Source: Antedon mediterranea (lineage: Eukaryota > Echinodermata > Crinoidea > Comatulida > Antedonidae). Taken from it: 64,000 nucleotides of DNA. The position numbers and the translations under genes were made by a program. The notes beneath the pieces are model-generated. The model ran no database searches, was not told where the DNA came from, and worked only from the letters and a program-made list of their open reading frames with translations. The stretch spans positions 12,353,312 through 12,417,311 of the forward strand of contig NC_092675.1 of the NCBI RefSeq assembly GCF_964355755.1, given 5' to 3'. Below, in pieces: positions 46,371 through 61,300 of the stretch (the stretch's first letter is position 1; each line of letters begins with the position of its first letter).

Positions 46371-49300
46371 AGATATATCAGCGAGAGAGAGATAGATCAG
46401 CGAGAGAGAGATAGATCAGCGAGAGAGAGATAGACCAGCGAGAGAGAGAGAGATAGATAAGCGAGAGAGAGATAGATCAGCGAACGAGAGAGATAGATAG
46501 ATCAGCGAGAGAGAGATAGATAGATCAGCGAGAGAGAGATAGATAGATCAGCGAGAGAGAGATAGATAGATCAGCGAGAGAGAAATTGATAGATCAGCGA
46601 GAGAGATAGATCAGCGAGAGAGAGATAGATAGATCAGCGAGAGAGAGATAGATAGATCAGCGAGAGAGAGATAGATCAGCGAGAAAAAGATAGATAGATC
46701 AGCGAGAGAGAGATAGATAGATCAGCGAGAGAGAGATAGATAGATCAGCGAGAGAGAGATAGATCAGCGAGAGAGAGAGATAGATAGATCAGCGAGAGAG
46801 AGATAGATCAGCGAAAGAGAGATAGATAGATCAGCGAGAGAGAGATAGATCAGCGAGAGGGAGATAGATCAGCGAGAAAGAGATAGATCAGCCAGAGAGA
46901 GATAGATCAGCCAGAGAGAGAAAGATCAGCGAGAGAGATAGATAGATCAGCGAGAGAGAGATAGATAGATCAGCGAGAAAGAGACAGATCAACGAGAGGG
47001 AGATATATCAGCGAGAGAGAGATAGATCAGCGAGAGAGAGATAGATCAGCGAGAGAGAGATAGATCAGCGAGAGAGAGAGAGATAGATAAGCGAGAGAAA
47101 GATAGACCAGCGAGAGAGAGATAGATCAGCAAGAGAGAGGTAGATTAACGAGAGAGAGAGATAGATAGATCAGCGAAAGAGAGAGATAGATCGGCGAGAG
47201 AGAGATAGATCAGCGAGAGAGAGATAGATCAGCGAGAGAGAGATAGATCAGCGAGACAGAGATAGATCAGCGAGGGAGAGATAGATCAGTGAGCGAGAGA
47301 TAGATCAGCGAGAGAGAGAAAGATCAGCGAGAGAGATAGATCAGCGGGAGAGAAATAGATCAGCGAGAGAGATATAGATCAGCGAGAGAGAGAGATCAGC
47401 GAGAGAGAGATAGATCAGCGAGAGAGAGATAGATCAGCGAGAGATATAGATCAGCGAGAGAGAGAGAGATAGATCAGCAAGAGAGAGAGATAGATCAGCA
47501 AGAGAGAGATAGATCACCCAGAGAGAGATAGATCAGCGAGAGAGAGAAAGATCAGAGAGAGAGATAGATCAGCGAGAGAGAGATAGATCAGCAAGAGAGA
47601 GATAGATCAGCCAGAGAGAGAAAGATCAGCGAGAGAGAGAAAGATCAGAGAGAGAGAGATAGATCAGCGAGAGAGAGATAGATCAGCGAGAGAGAGATAG
47701 GTCAGCGAGAGAGAGATAGATCAGCGAGAGATAGATAGATCAGCGAGAGAGAGAGAGATAGATCAGAGAGAGAGATAGATCAGCGAGAGAGATAGATCAT
47801 CGAGAGAGAGATAGATCAGCGAGAGAGAGATATATCAGCGAGAGAGAGATAGATCAACGAGAGAGAGATAGATCAGCGAGAGACAGATAGATCAGCGACA
47901 GACAGATAGATCAGCGAGAGAAAGATAGATCAGCGAGAGACAGATAGATCAGCAAGAGACAGATAGATCAGCGAGAGAGAGATAGGTCAGCGAGAGAGAG
48001 ATAGATAGATCAGCGAGAGAGAGATAGATCAGCGAGAGAGAGATAGATAGATCAGCGAGAGAGAGATAGATAGATCAGCGAGAGGGAGATAGATCAGCGC
48101 GAAAAATATAGATAGATCAGCAAGAGAGAGATAGATAGATCAGCGAGAGAGATAGATAGATCAGCGAGAGAGAGATAGATCAGCGAGAGAGAGATAGACA
48201 GATCAGCGAGAGAGATAGATAAGCGAGAGAGATAGATAGATCAGCGAGAGAGAGATAGATCAGCGAGAGAGAGATAGATCAGCGAGAGGGAGATAGATAG
48301 ATCAGCGAGAGATAGATAGATAGATCAGCGAGAGAGAGATAGACAGATCAGCGAACGAGAGATAGATCAGCGAGAGAGATATAGATAGATCAGCGAGAGA
48401 GAGAGATAGATAGATCAGTGAGAGAGAGATAGATAGATCAGCGAGAGAGAGATAGATAGATCAGCGAGAGAGAAATTGATAGATCAGCGAGAGAGAGATA
48501 GATCAGCGAGAGAGAGATAGATAGATCAGCGAGAGAGAGATAGATCAGCGAGAGAGAGATAGATCAGCGAGAGTGAGATAGATCAGCGAGAGAGAGATAG
48601 ATCAGCGAGAGAGAGATAGATAGATCAGCGAGAGAGAGATAGATCAGCGAGAGAGAGATAGATAGATCAGCGAGAGGGAGATAGATCAGCGCGAAAAATA
48701 TAGATAGATCAGCAAGAGAGAGATAGATAGATCAGCGAGAGAGATAGATAGATCAGCGAGAGAGAGATAGATCAGCGAGAGAGAGATAGACAGATCAGCG
48801 AGAGAGATAGATAAGCGAGAGAGATAGATAGATCAGCGAGAGAGAGATAGATCAGCGAGAGAGAGATAGATCAGCGAGAGGGAGATAGATAGATCAGCGA
48901 GAGATAGATAGATAGATCAGCGAGAGAGAGATAGATAGATCAGCGAACGAGAGATAGATCAGCGAGAGAGATATAGATAGATCAGCGAGAGAGAGAGATA
49001 GATAGATCAGTGAGAGAGAGATAGATAGATCAGCGAGAGAGAGATAGATAGATCAGCGAGAGAGAAATTGATAGATCAGCGAGAGAGAGATAGATCAGCG
49101 AGAGAGAGATAGATAGATCAGCGAGAGAGAGATAGATAGATCAGCGAGAGAGAGATAGATAGATCAGCGAGAGAGAGATAGATCAGCGAAAGAGAGAGAG
49201 ATAGATCAGAGAGATAGAGAGATAGATCAGCGAGAGAGAGAGATAGATCAGCCAGAGAGAGATAGATCAGCGAGAGAGAGAAAGATCAGAGAGAGAGAGA

Positions 49301-52300
49301 GAGAGAGATAGATCAGCGAGAGATAGATAAGCGAGAGAGAAATAGATCAGCGAGAGAGAGATAGATCAGCCAGAGAGAGATAGATCACCGAGAGAGCGAA
49401 AGATCAGCGAGAGTGAGATAGATCAGCGAGAGAGAGATAGATCAGCGAGAGCGAGAGAGATAAATCAGGGAGAGAGAGATAGATCAGCGAGAGAGAGATG
49501 GATAGATCAGCGAGAGAGAGATAGATCAGCGAGAGAGAGATAGATCAGCGAGAGTGAGATAGATCAGCGAGAGAGAGATAGATCAGCGAGAGCGAGAGAG
49601 ATAAATCAGGGAGAGAGAGATAGATCAGCGAGAGAGAGATGGATAGATCAGCGAGAGAGAGATAGATAGATCAGCGAGAGAGAGAGATAGATCAGCGAGA
49701 GAGAGATATATAAATCAGCGACAGAGAGATAGATCAGCGAGAAAGAGATAGATAGATCAGCGAGAGAGAGATAGATAGATCAGCGAGAGAGAGATAGATA
49801 GATCAGCGAGAGAGAGATAGATCAGCGAGAGAGAGAGATAGATCAGCGAGAGAGAGATAGATCAGCGAGAGAGAGATAGATCAGCGAGAGTGATATAGAT
49901 CAGCGAGAGAGAGATAGATCAGCGAGAGCGAGAGAGATAAATCAGGGAGAGAGAGATAGATCAGCGAGAAAGAGATGGATAGATCAGCAAGAGAGAGATA
50001 GATAGATCAGCGAGAGAGAGATAGATCAGCGAGAGAGAGATAGATAAATCAGCGAGAGAGAGATAGATTAGCGAGAAAAAGATAGATAGATCAGCGAGAG
50101 AGAGATAGATAGATCAGCGAGAGAGAGATAGATCAGCGAGAAAGAGATAGATACATCAGCGAGAGAGAGATAGATACATCAGCGAGAGAGAGATAGATAC
50201 ATCAGCGAGAGAGAGATAGATACATCAGCGAGAGAGAGATAGATCAGCGAGAGAGAGATAGATAGATCAGAGAGAGAGAGAGATAGATAGATCAGCGAGA
50301 GAGAGATAGATAGATCAGCGAGAGAGAGATAGATCAGCAAGAGAGAGATAGATAGATCAGCGAGAGGGAGAGATAGATCAGCGAGAGAGAGATAGATCAG
50401 CGAGAGAGAGATAGATCAGCGAGAGAGAGATAGATCAGAGAGAGAGAGAGATAGATCAGCGAGAGAGAGAGATAGACCAGTGAGAGAGAGATAGATCAGC
50501 GAGAGAGAGGTAGATTAGCGAGAGAGAGACAGATCAGCGAGAGAGAGAGATAGATCGAGGAGAGAGAGAGATGGATAGATCAGCGAGAGAGAGATAGATA
50601 GATCAGCGAGAGAGAGATAGATAGATCAGAGAGAGAGAGATAGATAGATCAGCGAGAGAGAAATTGATAGATCAGCGAGAGAGAGGTAGATCAGCGAAAG
50701 AGAGATAGATAGATCAGCGAGAGAGAGATAGATAGATCAGCGAGAGAGAGATAGATCAGCGAGAGAGAGAGAGAGAGAGAGATAGATCAGCGAGAGAGAG
50801 AGATAGATCAGAGAGAGAGAGAGATAGACCAGCCAGAAAGAGATAGATCAGCGAGAGAGAGAAAGATCAGAGAGAGAGATAGATCAGCGAGAGAGAAATA
50901 GATCAGCGAGAGAGAGATAGATCAGCCAGAGAGAGATAGATCACCGAGAGAGCGAAAGATCAGCGAGAGAGAGATAGATAGATCAGCGAGAGAGAGATAG
51001 ATAGATCAGCGAGAGAGAGATAGATCAGTGAGAGAGAGAGATAGATCAGCGAGAGAGAGATAGATCAGCGAGAGAGAGATAGATCAGCGAGAGAGAGATA
51101 GATCAGCGAGAGCGAGAGAGATAGATCAGCGAGAGAGAGATAGATCAGCGAGAGAGAGAGATAGATCAGCAAGAGAGAGATAGATCAGCGAGAGAGAGAT
51201 AGATCAGCGAGAGAGAGAGAGATAGATCAGCGAGAGAGAGATAGATCAGCGAGAGAGAGATAGATCAGCGAGAGTGAGATAGATCAGCGAGAGAGATAGA
51301 TCAGCGAGAGCGAGAGAGATAAATCAGCGAGAGAGAGATAGATCAGCGAGAGAGAGATGGATAGATCAGCGAGAGAGAGATAGATAGATCAGCGAGAGAG
51401 AGATAGATCAGCGAGGGAGAGATAGATAGATCAGCGAGAGAGAGATAGATCAGCGAGAAAGAGATAGATAGATCAGCGAGAGAGATATATCAGCGAGAGT
51501 GAGATAGATAGATCAGCGAGAGAAAGATAGATAGATCAGCGAGAGAGAGAGAAAGATAGATAAGCGAGAGAGAGATAGATCAGCGAGAGAGAGATAGATA
51601 GATTAGCGAGAGAGAGATAGATAGATCAGCGAGAGAGAGATAGATAGATCAGCGAGAGGGAGATAGATCAGCGAGAAAGAGATAGATCAGCCAGAGAGAG
51701 ATAGATCAGCCAGAGAGAGAAAGATCAGCGAGAGAGAGATAGATAGATCAGCGAGAGAGAGATAGATAGATCAGCGAGAGAGAGACAGATCAACGAGAGA
51801 GAGAAAGATCAGCGAGAGAGAGATAGATCAGCGAGAGAGAGATAGATCAACGAGAGAGAGAGATAGATAGATCAGCGAGAGAGAGATATATCAGCGAGAG
51901 AGAGATAGATCAGTGAGAGAGAGATAGATCAGCGAGAGAGAGATAGATCAGCGAGAGAGAGAGAGAGATAGATAAGCGAGAGAGAGATAGACCAGCGAGA
52001 GAGAGATAGATCAGCGAGAGAGAGGTAGATTAGCGAGAGAGAGAGATAGATCAGCGAGAGAGAGAGATAGATCGGCGAGAGAGAGATAGATCAGCGAGAG
52101 AGAGATAGATCAGCGAGAGAGAGATAGATCAGCGAGACAGAGATAGATCAGCGAGGGAGAGATAGATCAGCGAGCGAGAGATAGATCAGCGAGAAAGAGA
52201 TAGATCAGCGAGACAGATAGATCGGCGAGAGAGAAATAGATCAGCGAGAGAGAGATAGATCAGCGAGAGAGAGAGATCAGCTAGAGAGAGATAGATCAGC

Positions 52301-55300
52301 GAGAGAGAGATAGATCAGCGAGAGAGAGATAGATCAGCGAGAGAGAGAGAGAGAGATAGATCAGCGAGAGAGAGAGATAGATCAGCAAGAGAGAGATAGA
52401 TCACCCAGAGAGAGATAGATCAGCGAGAGAGAGAAAGATCAGAGAGAGAGATAGATCAGCGAGAGAGAGATAGATCAGCAAGAGAGAGATAGATCAGCCA
52501 GAGAGAGAAAGATCAGCGAGAGAGAGAAAGATCAGAGAGAGAGAGATAGATCAGCGAGAGAGAGATAGATCGGCGAGAGAGAGATAGGTCAGCGAGAGAG
52601 AGATAGATCAGCGAGAGATAGATAGATCAGCGAGAGAGAGAGAGAGATAGATCAGAGAGAGAGATAGATCAGCGAGAGAGAGATAGATCATCGAGAGAGA
52701 GATAGATCAGCGAGAGAGAGATAGATCAACGAGAGAGAGATAGATCAGCGAGAGACAGATAGATCAGCGAGAGAGAGAAAGAGATAGATAAGCGAGAGAG
52801 AGATAGACCAGCGAGAGAGAGATAGATCAGCGAGAGAGAGGTAGATTAGCGAGAGAGAGAGATAGATCAGCGAGAGAGAGAGATAGATCGGCGAGAGAGA
52901 GATAGATCAGCGAGAGAGAGATAGATCAGCGAGAGAGATAGATCAGCGAGACAGAGATAGATCAGCGAGGGAGAGATAGATCAGCGAGCGAGAGATAGAT
53001 CAGCGAGAAAGAGATAGATCAGCGAGACAGATAGATCGGCGAGAGAGAAATAGATCAGCGAGAGAGAGATAGATCAGCGAGAGAGAGAGATCAGCGAGAG
53101 AGAGATAGATCAGCGAGAGAGAGATAGATCAGCGAGAGAGAGAGAGAGATAGATCAGCGAGAGAGAGAGATAGATCAGCAAGAGAGAGATAGATCACCCA
53201 GAGAGAGATAGATCAGCGAGAGATAGATAGATCAGCGAGAGAGAGAGAGAGATAGATCAGAGAGAGAGATAGATCAGCGAGAGAGAGATAGATCATCGAG
53301 AGAGAGATAGATCAGCGAGAGAGAGATAGATCAACGAGAGAGAGATAGATCAGCGAGAGACAGATAGATCAGCGAGAGAGAGAGAGAGATAGATAAGCGA
53401 GAGAGAGATAGACCAGCGAGAGAGAGATAGATCAGCGAGAGAGAGGTAGATTAGCGAGAGAGAGAGATAGATCAGCGAGAGAGAGAGATAGATCGGCGAG
53501 AGAGAGATAGATCAGCGAGAGAGAGATAGATCAGCGAGAGAGAGATAGATCAGCGAGACAGAGATAGATCAGCGAGGGAGAGATAGATCAGCGAGCGAGA
53601 GATAGATCAGCGAGAAAGAGATAGATCAGCGAGACAGATAGATCGGCGAGAGAGAAATAGATCAGCGAGAGAGAGATAGATCAGCGAGAGAGAGAGATCA
53701 GCGAGAGAGAGATAGATCAGCGAGAGAGAGATAGATCAGCGAGAGAGAGAGAGAGATAGATCAGCGAGAGAGAGAGATAGATCAGCAAGAGAGAGATAGA
53801 TCACCCAGAGAGAGATAGATCAGCGAGAGAGAGAAAGATCAGAGAGAGAGATAGATCAGCGAGAGAGAGATAGATCAGCAAGAGAGAGATAGATCAGCCA
53901 GAGAGAGAAAGATCAGCGAGAGAGAGAAAGATCAGAGAGAGAGAGATAGATCAGCGAGAGAGAGATAGATCAGCGAGAGAGAGATAGGTCAGCGAGAGAG
54001 AGATAGATCAGCGAGAGATAGATAGATCAGCGAGAGAGAGAGAGAGATAGATCAGAGAGAGAGATAGATCAGCGAGAGAGAGATAGATCATCGAGAGAGA
54101 GATAGATCAGCGAGAGAGAGATAGATCAACGAGAGAGAGATAGATCAGCGAGAGACAGATAGATCAGCGACAGACAGATAGATCAGCGAGAGAAAGATAG
54201 ATCAGCGAGAGACAGATAGATCAGCAAGAGACAGATAGATCAGCGAGAGAGAGATAGGTCAGCGAGAGAGAGATAGATAGATCAGCGAGAGAGAGATAGA
54301 TCAGCGAGAGAGAGATAGGTCAGCGAGAGAGAGATAGATCAGCGAGAGATAGATAGATCAGCGAGAGAGAGAGAGAGATAGATCAGAGAGAGAGAAAGAT
54401 CAGCGAGAGAGAGATAGATCATCGAGAGAGAGATAGATCAGCGAGAGAGAGATAGATCAACGAGAGAGAGATAGATCAGCGAGAGACAGATAGATCAGCG
54501 ACAGACAGATAGATCAGCGTGAGAAAGATAGATCAGCGAGAGACAGATAGATCAGCAAGAGACAGATAGATCAGCGAGAGAGAGATAGGTCAGCGAGAGA
54601 GAGATAGATAGATCAGCGAGAGAGAGATAGATCAGCGAGAGAGAGATAGATAGATCAGCGAGAGAGAGATAGATCAGCGAGAGAGAGATAGATAGATCAG
54701 CGAGAGGGAGATAGATCAGCGAGAAAGAGATAGATAGATCAGCGAGAGAGAGATAGATAGATCAGCGAGAGAGATAGATAGATCAGCGAGGGAGAGATAG
54801 ATCAGCGAGAGAGAGATAGACAGATCAGCCAGAGAGAGATAGATATGCGAGAGAGAGATAGATAGATCAGCGAGAGAGAGATAGATCAGCGAGAGAGAGA
54901 TAGATCAGCGAGAGTGAGATAGATAGATCAGCGAGAGATAGATAGATAGATCAGCGAGAGAGAGATAGATAGATCAGCGAACGAGAGATAGATCAGCGAG
55001 AGAGATATAGATAGATCAGCGAGAGAGAGATAGATATATCAGCGAGAGAGAGATAGATAGATCAGCGAGAAAGAGATAGATTGATCAGCGAGAGAGAAAT
55101 TGATAGATCAGCGAGAGAGAGATAGATTAGCGAGAGAGAGATAGATAGATCAGCGAGAGAGAGATAGATAGATCAGCGAGAGAGAGATAGATAGATCAGC
55201 GAGAGAGAGATAGATCAGCGAGAGAGAGAGAGATAGATCAGAGAGATAGAGAGATAGATCAACGAGAGAGAGAGATAGATCAGCCAGAGAAAGATAGATC

Positions 55301-58300
55301 AGCGAGAGAGAGAAAGATCAGAGAGAGAGAGAGAGAGAGAGATAGATCAGCGAGAGATAGATCAGCGAGAGAGAAATAGTTCAGCGAGAGAGAGATAGAT
55401 CAGCCAGAGAGAGATAGATCACCGAGAGAGCGAAAGATCAGCGAGAGAGAGATAGATAGATCAGCGAGAGAGAGATAGATAGATCAGCGAGAGAGAGATA
55501 GATCAGCGAGAGAGAGAGATAGATCAGCGAGAGAGAGATAGATCAGCGAGAGATGGATAGATCAGCGAGAGAGAGATAGATAGATCAGCGAGAGAGAGAG
55601 ATAGATCAGCGAGAGAGAGATAGATAAATCAGCGAGAGAGAGATAGATCAGCAAGAAAGAGATAGATAGATCAGCGAGAGAGAGATAGATAGATCAGCGA
55701 GAGAGAGATAGATAGATCAGCGAGAGAGAGATAGATCAGCGAGAGAGAGAGATAGATCAGCGAGAGAGAGAGATAGATCAGTGAGAGAGAGATAGATCAG
55801 CGAGAGTGAGATAGATCAGCGAGAGAGAGATAGATCAGCGAGAGCGAGAGAGATAAATCAGGGAGAGAGAGATAGATAGATCAGCGAGAGAGAGATAGAT
55901 CAGCGAGAGAGAGATAGATCAGCGAGAGGGAGATAGATAGATCAGCGAGAGATAGATAGATAGATCAGCAAGAGAGAGATAGATAGATCAGCGAACGAGA
56001 GATAGATCAGCGAGAGAGATATAGATAGATCAGCGAGAGAGAGATAGATCAGCGAGAAAGAGATAGATAGATCAGCGAGAGAGAGATAGATACATCAGCG
56101 AGAGAGAGATAGATCAGCGAGAGAGAGATAGATAGATCAGCGAGAGAGAGATAGATCAGCGAGAGAGAGATAGATAGATCAGAGAGAGAGAGATAGATAG
56201 ATCAGCGAGAGACAGATAGATAGATCAGCGAGAGGGAGATAGATCAGCGAGAAAGAGATAGATCAGCCACAGAGAGATAGATCAGCCAGAGAGAGAAAGA
56301 TCAGCGAGAGAGAGATAGATAGATCATCGAGAGAGAGATAGATAGATCAGCGAGAGAGAGATAGATCAGCGAGAGAGAGAGAGAGATAGATAAGCGAGAG
56401 AGAGATAGACCAGCGAGAGAGAGATAGATCAGCGAGAGAGAGGTAGATTAGCGAGAGAGAGAGATAGATCAGCGAGAGAGAGAGATAGATCGGCGAGAGA
56501 GAGATAGATCAGCGAGAGAGAGATAGATCAGCGAGAGAGAGATAGATCAGCGAGACAGAGATAGATCAGCGAGGGAGAGATAGATCAGCGAGCGAGAGAT
56601 AGATCAGCGAGAAAGAGATAGATCAGCGAGACAGATAGATCGGCGAGAGAGAAATAGATCAGCGAGAGAGAGATAGATCAGCGAGAGAGAGAGATCAGCT
56701 AGAGAGAGATAGATCAGCGAGAGAGAGATAGATCAGCGAGAGAGAGATAGATCAGCGAGAGAGAGAGAGAGATAGATCAGCGAGAGAGAGAGATAGATCA
56801 GCAAGAGAGAGATAGATCACCCAGAGAGAGATAGATCAGCGAGAGAGAGAAAGATCAGAGAGAGAGATAGATCAGCGAGAGAGAGATAGATCAGCAAGAG
56901 AGAGATAGATCAGCCAGAGAGAGAAAGATCAGCGAGAGAGAGAAAGATCAGAGAGAGAGAGATAGATCAGCGAGAGAGAGATAGATCGGCGAGAGAGAGA
57001 GATAGATCAGCGAGAGAGAGAGATAGATCAGCAAGAGAGAGATAGATCACCCAGAGAGAGATAGATCAGCGAGAGAGAGAAAGATCAGAGAGAGAGATAG
57101 ATCAGCGAGAGAGAGATAGATCAGCAAGAGAGAGATAGATCAGCCAGAGAGAGAAAGATCAGCGAGAGAGAGAAAGATCAGAGAGAGAGATAGATCAGCG
57201 AGAGAGAGATAGATCAGCGAGAGAGAGATAGGTCAGCGAGAGAGAGATAGATCAGCGAGAGATAGATAGATCAGCGAGAGAGAGAGAGAGAGATAGATCA
57301 GAGAGAGAGAGATAGATCAGCGAGAGAGAGATAGATCATCGAGAGAGAGATAGATCAGCGAGAGAGAGATAGATCAACGAGATAGAGATAGATCAGCGAG
57401 AGACAGATAGATCAGCGACAGACAGATAGATCAGCGAGAGAAAGATAGATCAGCGAGAGACAGATAGATCAGCAAGAGACAGATAGATCAGCGAGAGAGA
57501 GATAGGTCAGCGAGAGAGAGATAGATAGATCAGCGAGAGAGAGATAGATCAGCGAGAGAGAGATAGATAGATCAGCGAGAGAGAGATAGATCAGCGAGAG
57601 AGAGATAGATAGATCAGCGAGAGGGAGATAGATCAGCGAGAAAAAGATAGATAGATCAGCGAGAGAGAGATAGATAGATCAGCGAGAGAGATAGATAGAT
57701 CAGCGAGAGAGAGATAGATCAGCGAGAGAGAGATAGACAGATCAGCGAGAGAGAGATAGATAAGCGAGAGAGAGATAGATAGATCAGCGAGAGAGAGATA
57801 GATCAGCGAGAGAGAGATAGATCAGCGAGAGGGAGATAGATAGATCAGCGAGAGATAGATAGATAGATCAGCAAGAGAGAGATAGATAGATCAGCGAACG
57901 AGAGATAGATCAGCGAGAGAGATATAGATAGATCAGCGAGAGAGAGATAGATAGATCAGCGAGAGAGAGATAGATAGATCAGCGAGAAAGAGATAGATAG
58001 ATCAGCGAGAGAGAAATTGATAGATCAGCGAGAGAGAGATAGATCAGCGAGAGAGAGATAGATAGATCAGCGAGAGAGAGATAGATAGATCAGCGAGAGA
58101 GAGATAGATAGATCAGCGAGAGAGAGATAGATCAGCGAGAGAGAGAGAGATAGATCAGAGAGATAGAGAGATAGATCAGCGAGAGAGAGAGATAGATCAG
58201 CAAGAGAAAGATTGATCAGCGAGAGAGAGAAAGATCAGAGAGAGAGAGAGAGAGAGATAGATCAGCGAGAGATAGATCAGCAAGAGAGAAATAGTTCAGC

Positions 58301-61300
58301 GAGAGAGAGATAGATCAGCCAGAGAGAGATAGATCACCGAGAGAGCGAAAGATCAGCGAGAGAGAGATAGATAGATCAGCGAGAGAGAGATAGATAGATC
58401 AGCGAGAGAGAGATAGATCAGCGAGAGAGAGAGATAGATCAGCGAGAGAGAGATAGATCAGCGAGAGAGAGATAGATCAGCGAGAGTGAGATAGATCAGC
58501 GAGAGAGAGATAGATCAGCGAGAGCGAGAGAGATAAATCAGGGAGAGAGAGATAGATCAGCGAGAGAGAGATGGATAGATCAGCGAGAGAGAGATAGATA
58601 GATCAGCGAGAGAGAGAGATAGATCAGTGAGAGAGAGATAGATAAATCAGCGAGAGAGATATAGATCAGCGAGAAAGAGATAGATAGATCAGCGAGAGAG
58701 AGATAGATAGATCAGCGAAAGAGAGATAGATAGATCAGCGAGAGAGAGATAGATCAGCGAGAGAGAGAGATAGATCAGTGAGAGAGAGATAGATCAGCGA
58801 GAGAGAGATAGATCAGCGAGAGTGAGATAGATCAGCGAGAGAGAGAAAGATCAGCGAGAGCGAGAGAGATAAATCAGGGAGAGAGAGATAGATCAGCGAG
58901 AGAGAGATGGATAGATCAGCGAGAGAGAGATAGATAGATCAGCGAGAGAGAGAGAGATAGATCAGCGAGAGAGAGATAGATAAATCAGCGAGAGAGAGAT
59001 AGATCAGCGAGAAAAAGATAGATACATCAGCGAGAGAGAGATAGATCAGCGAGAGAGAGATAGATAGATAGATCAGCGAGAGAGATAGATAGATCAGCGA
59101 GAGAGAGATAGATCAGCGAGAAAGAGATAGATAGATCAGCGAGAGAGAGATAGATACATCAGCGAGAGAGAGATAGATCAGCGAGAGAGAGATAGATAGA
59201 TCAGCGAGAGAGAGATAGATCACCGAGAGAGAGATAGATAGATCAGAGAGAGAGAGATAGATAGATCAGCGAGAGAGAGATAGATAGATCAGCGAGAGGG
59301 AGATAGATCAGCGAGAAAGAGATAGATCAGCCACAGAGAGATAGATCAGCCAGAGAGAGAAAGATCAGCGAGAGAGAGATAGATAGATCATCGAGAGAGA
59401 GATAGATAGATCAGCGAGAGAGAGACAGATCAACGAGAGGGAGAAAGATCAGCGAGAGAGAGATAGATCAGCGAGAGAGAGATAGATCAGCGAGAGAGAG
59501 AGATAGATCAGCGAGAGAGAGATAGATAGATCAGCGAGAGAGAGAGATAGATCAGCGAGAGAGAGATAGATCAGCGAGAGAGAGATAGTTCAGCGAGAGA
59601 GAGATAGATCAGCGAGAGAGAGAGATAGATCAGCGAGAGAGAGATAGACCAGCGAGAGAGATAGATCAGCGAGAGAGAGGTAGATTAGCGAGAGAGAGAG
59701 AGATAGATCAGCGAGAGAAAGAGAGAGATAGATCAGCGAGAGAGAGATAGATCAGCGAGAGAGAGAGATAGATCAGCCAGAGAAAGATAGATCAGCGAGA
59801 GAGAGAAAGATCAGAGAGAGAGAGAGAGATAGATCAGCGAGAGATAGATCAGCGAGAGAGAAATAGTTCAGCGAGAGAGAGATAGATCAGCCAGAGAGAG
59901 ATAGATCACCGAGAGAGCGAAAGATCAGCGAGAGAGAGATAGATAGATCAGCGAGAGAGAGATAGATAGATCAGCGAGAGAGAGATAGATCAGCGAGAGA
60001 GAGAGATAGATCAGCGAGAGAGAGATAGATCAGCGAGAGAGAGATAGATCAGCGAGAGTGAGATAGATCAGCGAGAGAGAGATAGATCAGCGAGAGCGAG
60101 AGAGATAAATCAGGGAGAGAGAGATAGATCAGCGAGAGAGAGATGGATAGATCAGCGAGAGAGAGATAGATAGATCAGCGAGAGAGAGAGATAGATCAGT
60201 GAGAGAGAGATAGATAAATCAGCGAGAGAGAGATAGATCAGCGAGAAAGAGATAGATAGATCAGCGAGAGAGAGATAGATAGATCAGCGAGAGAGAGATA
60301 GATAGATCAGCGAGAGAGAGATAGATCAGCGAGAGAGAGAGATAGATCAGTGAGAGAGAGATAGATCAGCGAGAGAGAGATAGATCAGCGAGAGTGAGAT
60401 AGATCAGCGAGAGAGAGATAGATCAGCGAGAGCGAGAGAGATAAATCAGGGAGAGAGAGATAGATCAGCGAGAGAGAGATGGATAGATCAGCGAGAGAGA
60501 GATAGATAGATCAGCGAGAGAGAGAGATAGATCAGCGAGAGAGAGATAGATAAATCAGCGAGAGAGAGATAGATCAGCGAGAAAAAGATAGATAGATCAG
60601 CGAGAGAGATAGATAGATCAGCGAGAGAGAGATAGATCAGCGAGAAAGAGATAGATAGATCAGCGAGAGAGAGATAGATACATCAGCGAGAGAGAGATAG
60701 ATCAGCGAGAGAGAGATAGATAGATCAGCGAGAGAGAGATAGATCAGCGAGAGAGAGATAGATAGATCAGAGAGAGAGAGATAGATAGATCTGCGAGAGA
60801 GAGATAGATAGATCAGCGAGAGGGAGATAGATCAGCGAGAAAGAGATAGATCAGCCACAGAGAGATAGATCAGCCAGAGAGAGAAAGATCAGGGAGAGAG
60901 AGATAGATAGATCATCGAGAGAGAGATAGATAGATCAGCGAGAGAGAGACAGATCAACGAGAGGGAGAAAGATCAGCGAGAGAGAGATAGATCAGCGAGA
61001 GAGAGATAGATCAGCGAGAGAGAGAGAGATAGATCAGCGAGAGAGAGATAGATAGATCAGCGAGAGAGAGAGATAGATCAGCGAGAGAGAGAGATAGATC
61101 AGCGAGAGAGAGATAGTTCAGCGAGAGAGAGATAGATCAGCGAGAGAGAGAGATAGATCAGCGAGAGAGAGATAGACCAGCGAGAGAGAGATAGATCAGC
61201 GAGAGAGAGGTAGATTAGCGAGAGAGAGAGAGAGATACAGTAGATCAGCGAGAGAAAGAGAGAGATAGATCAGCGAGAGAGAGAGATAGATAGATCAGCG

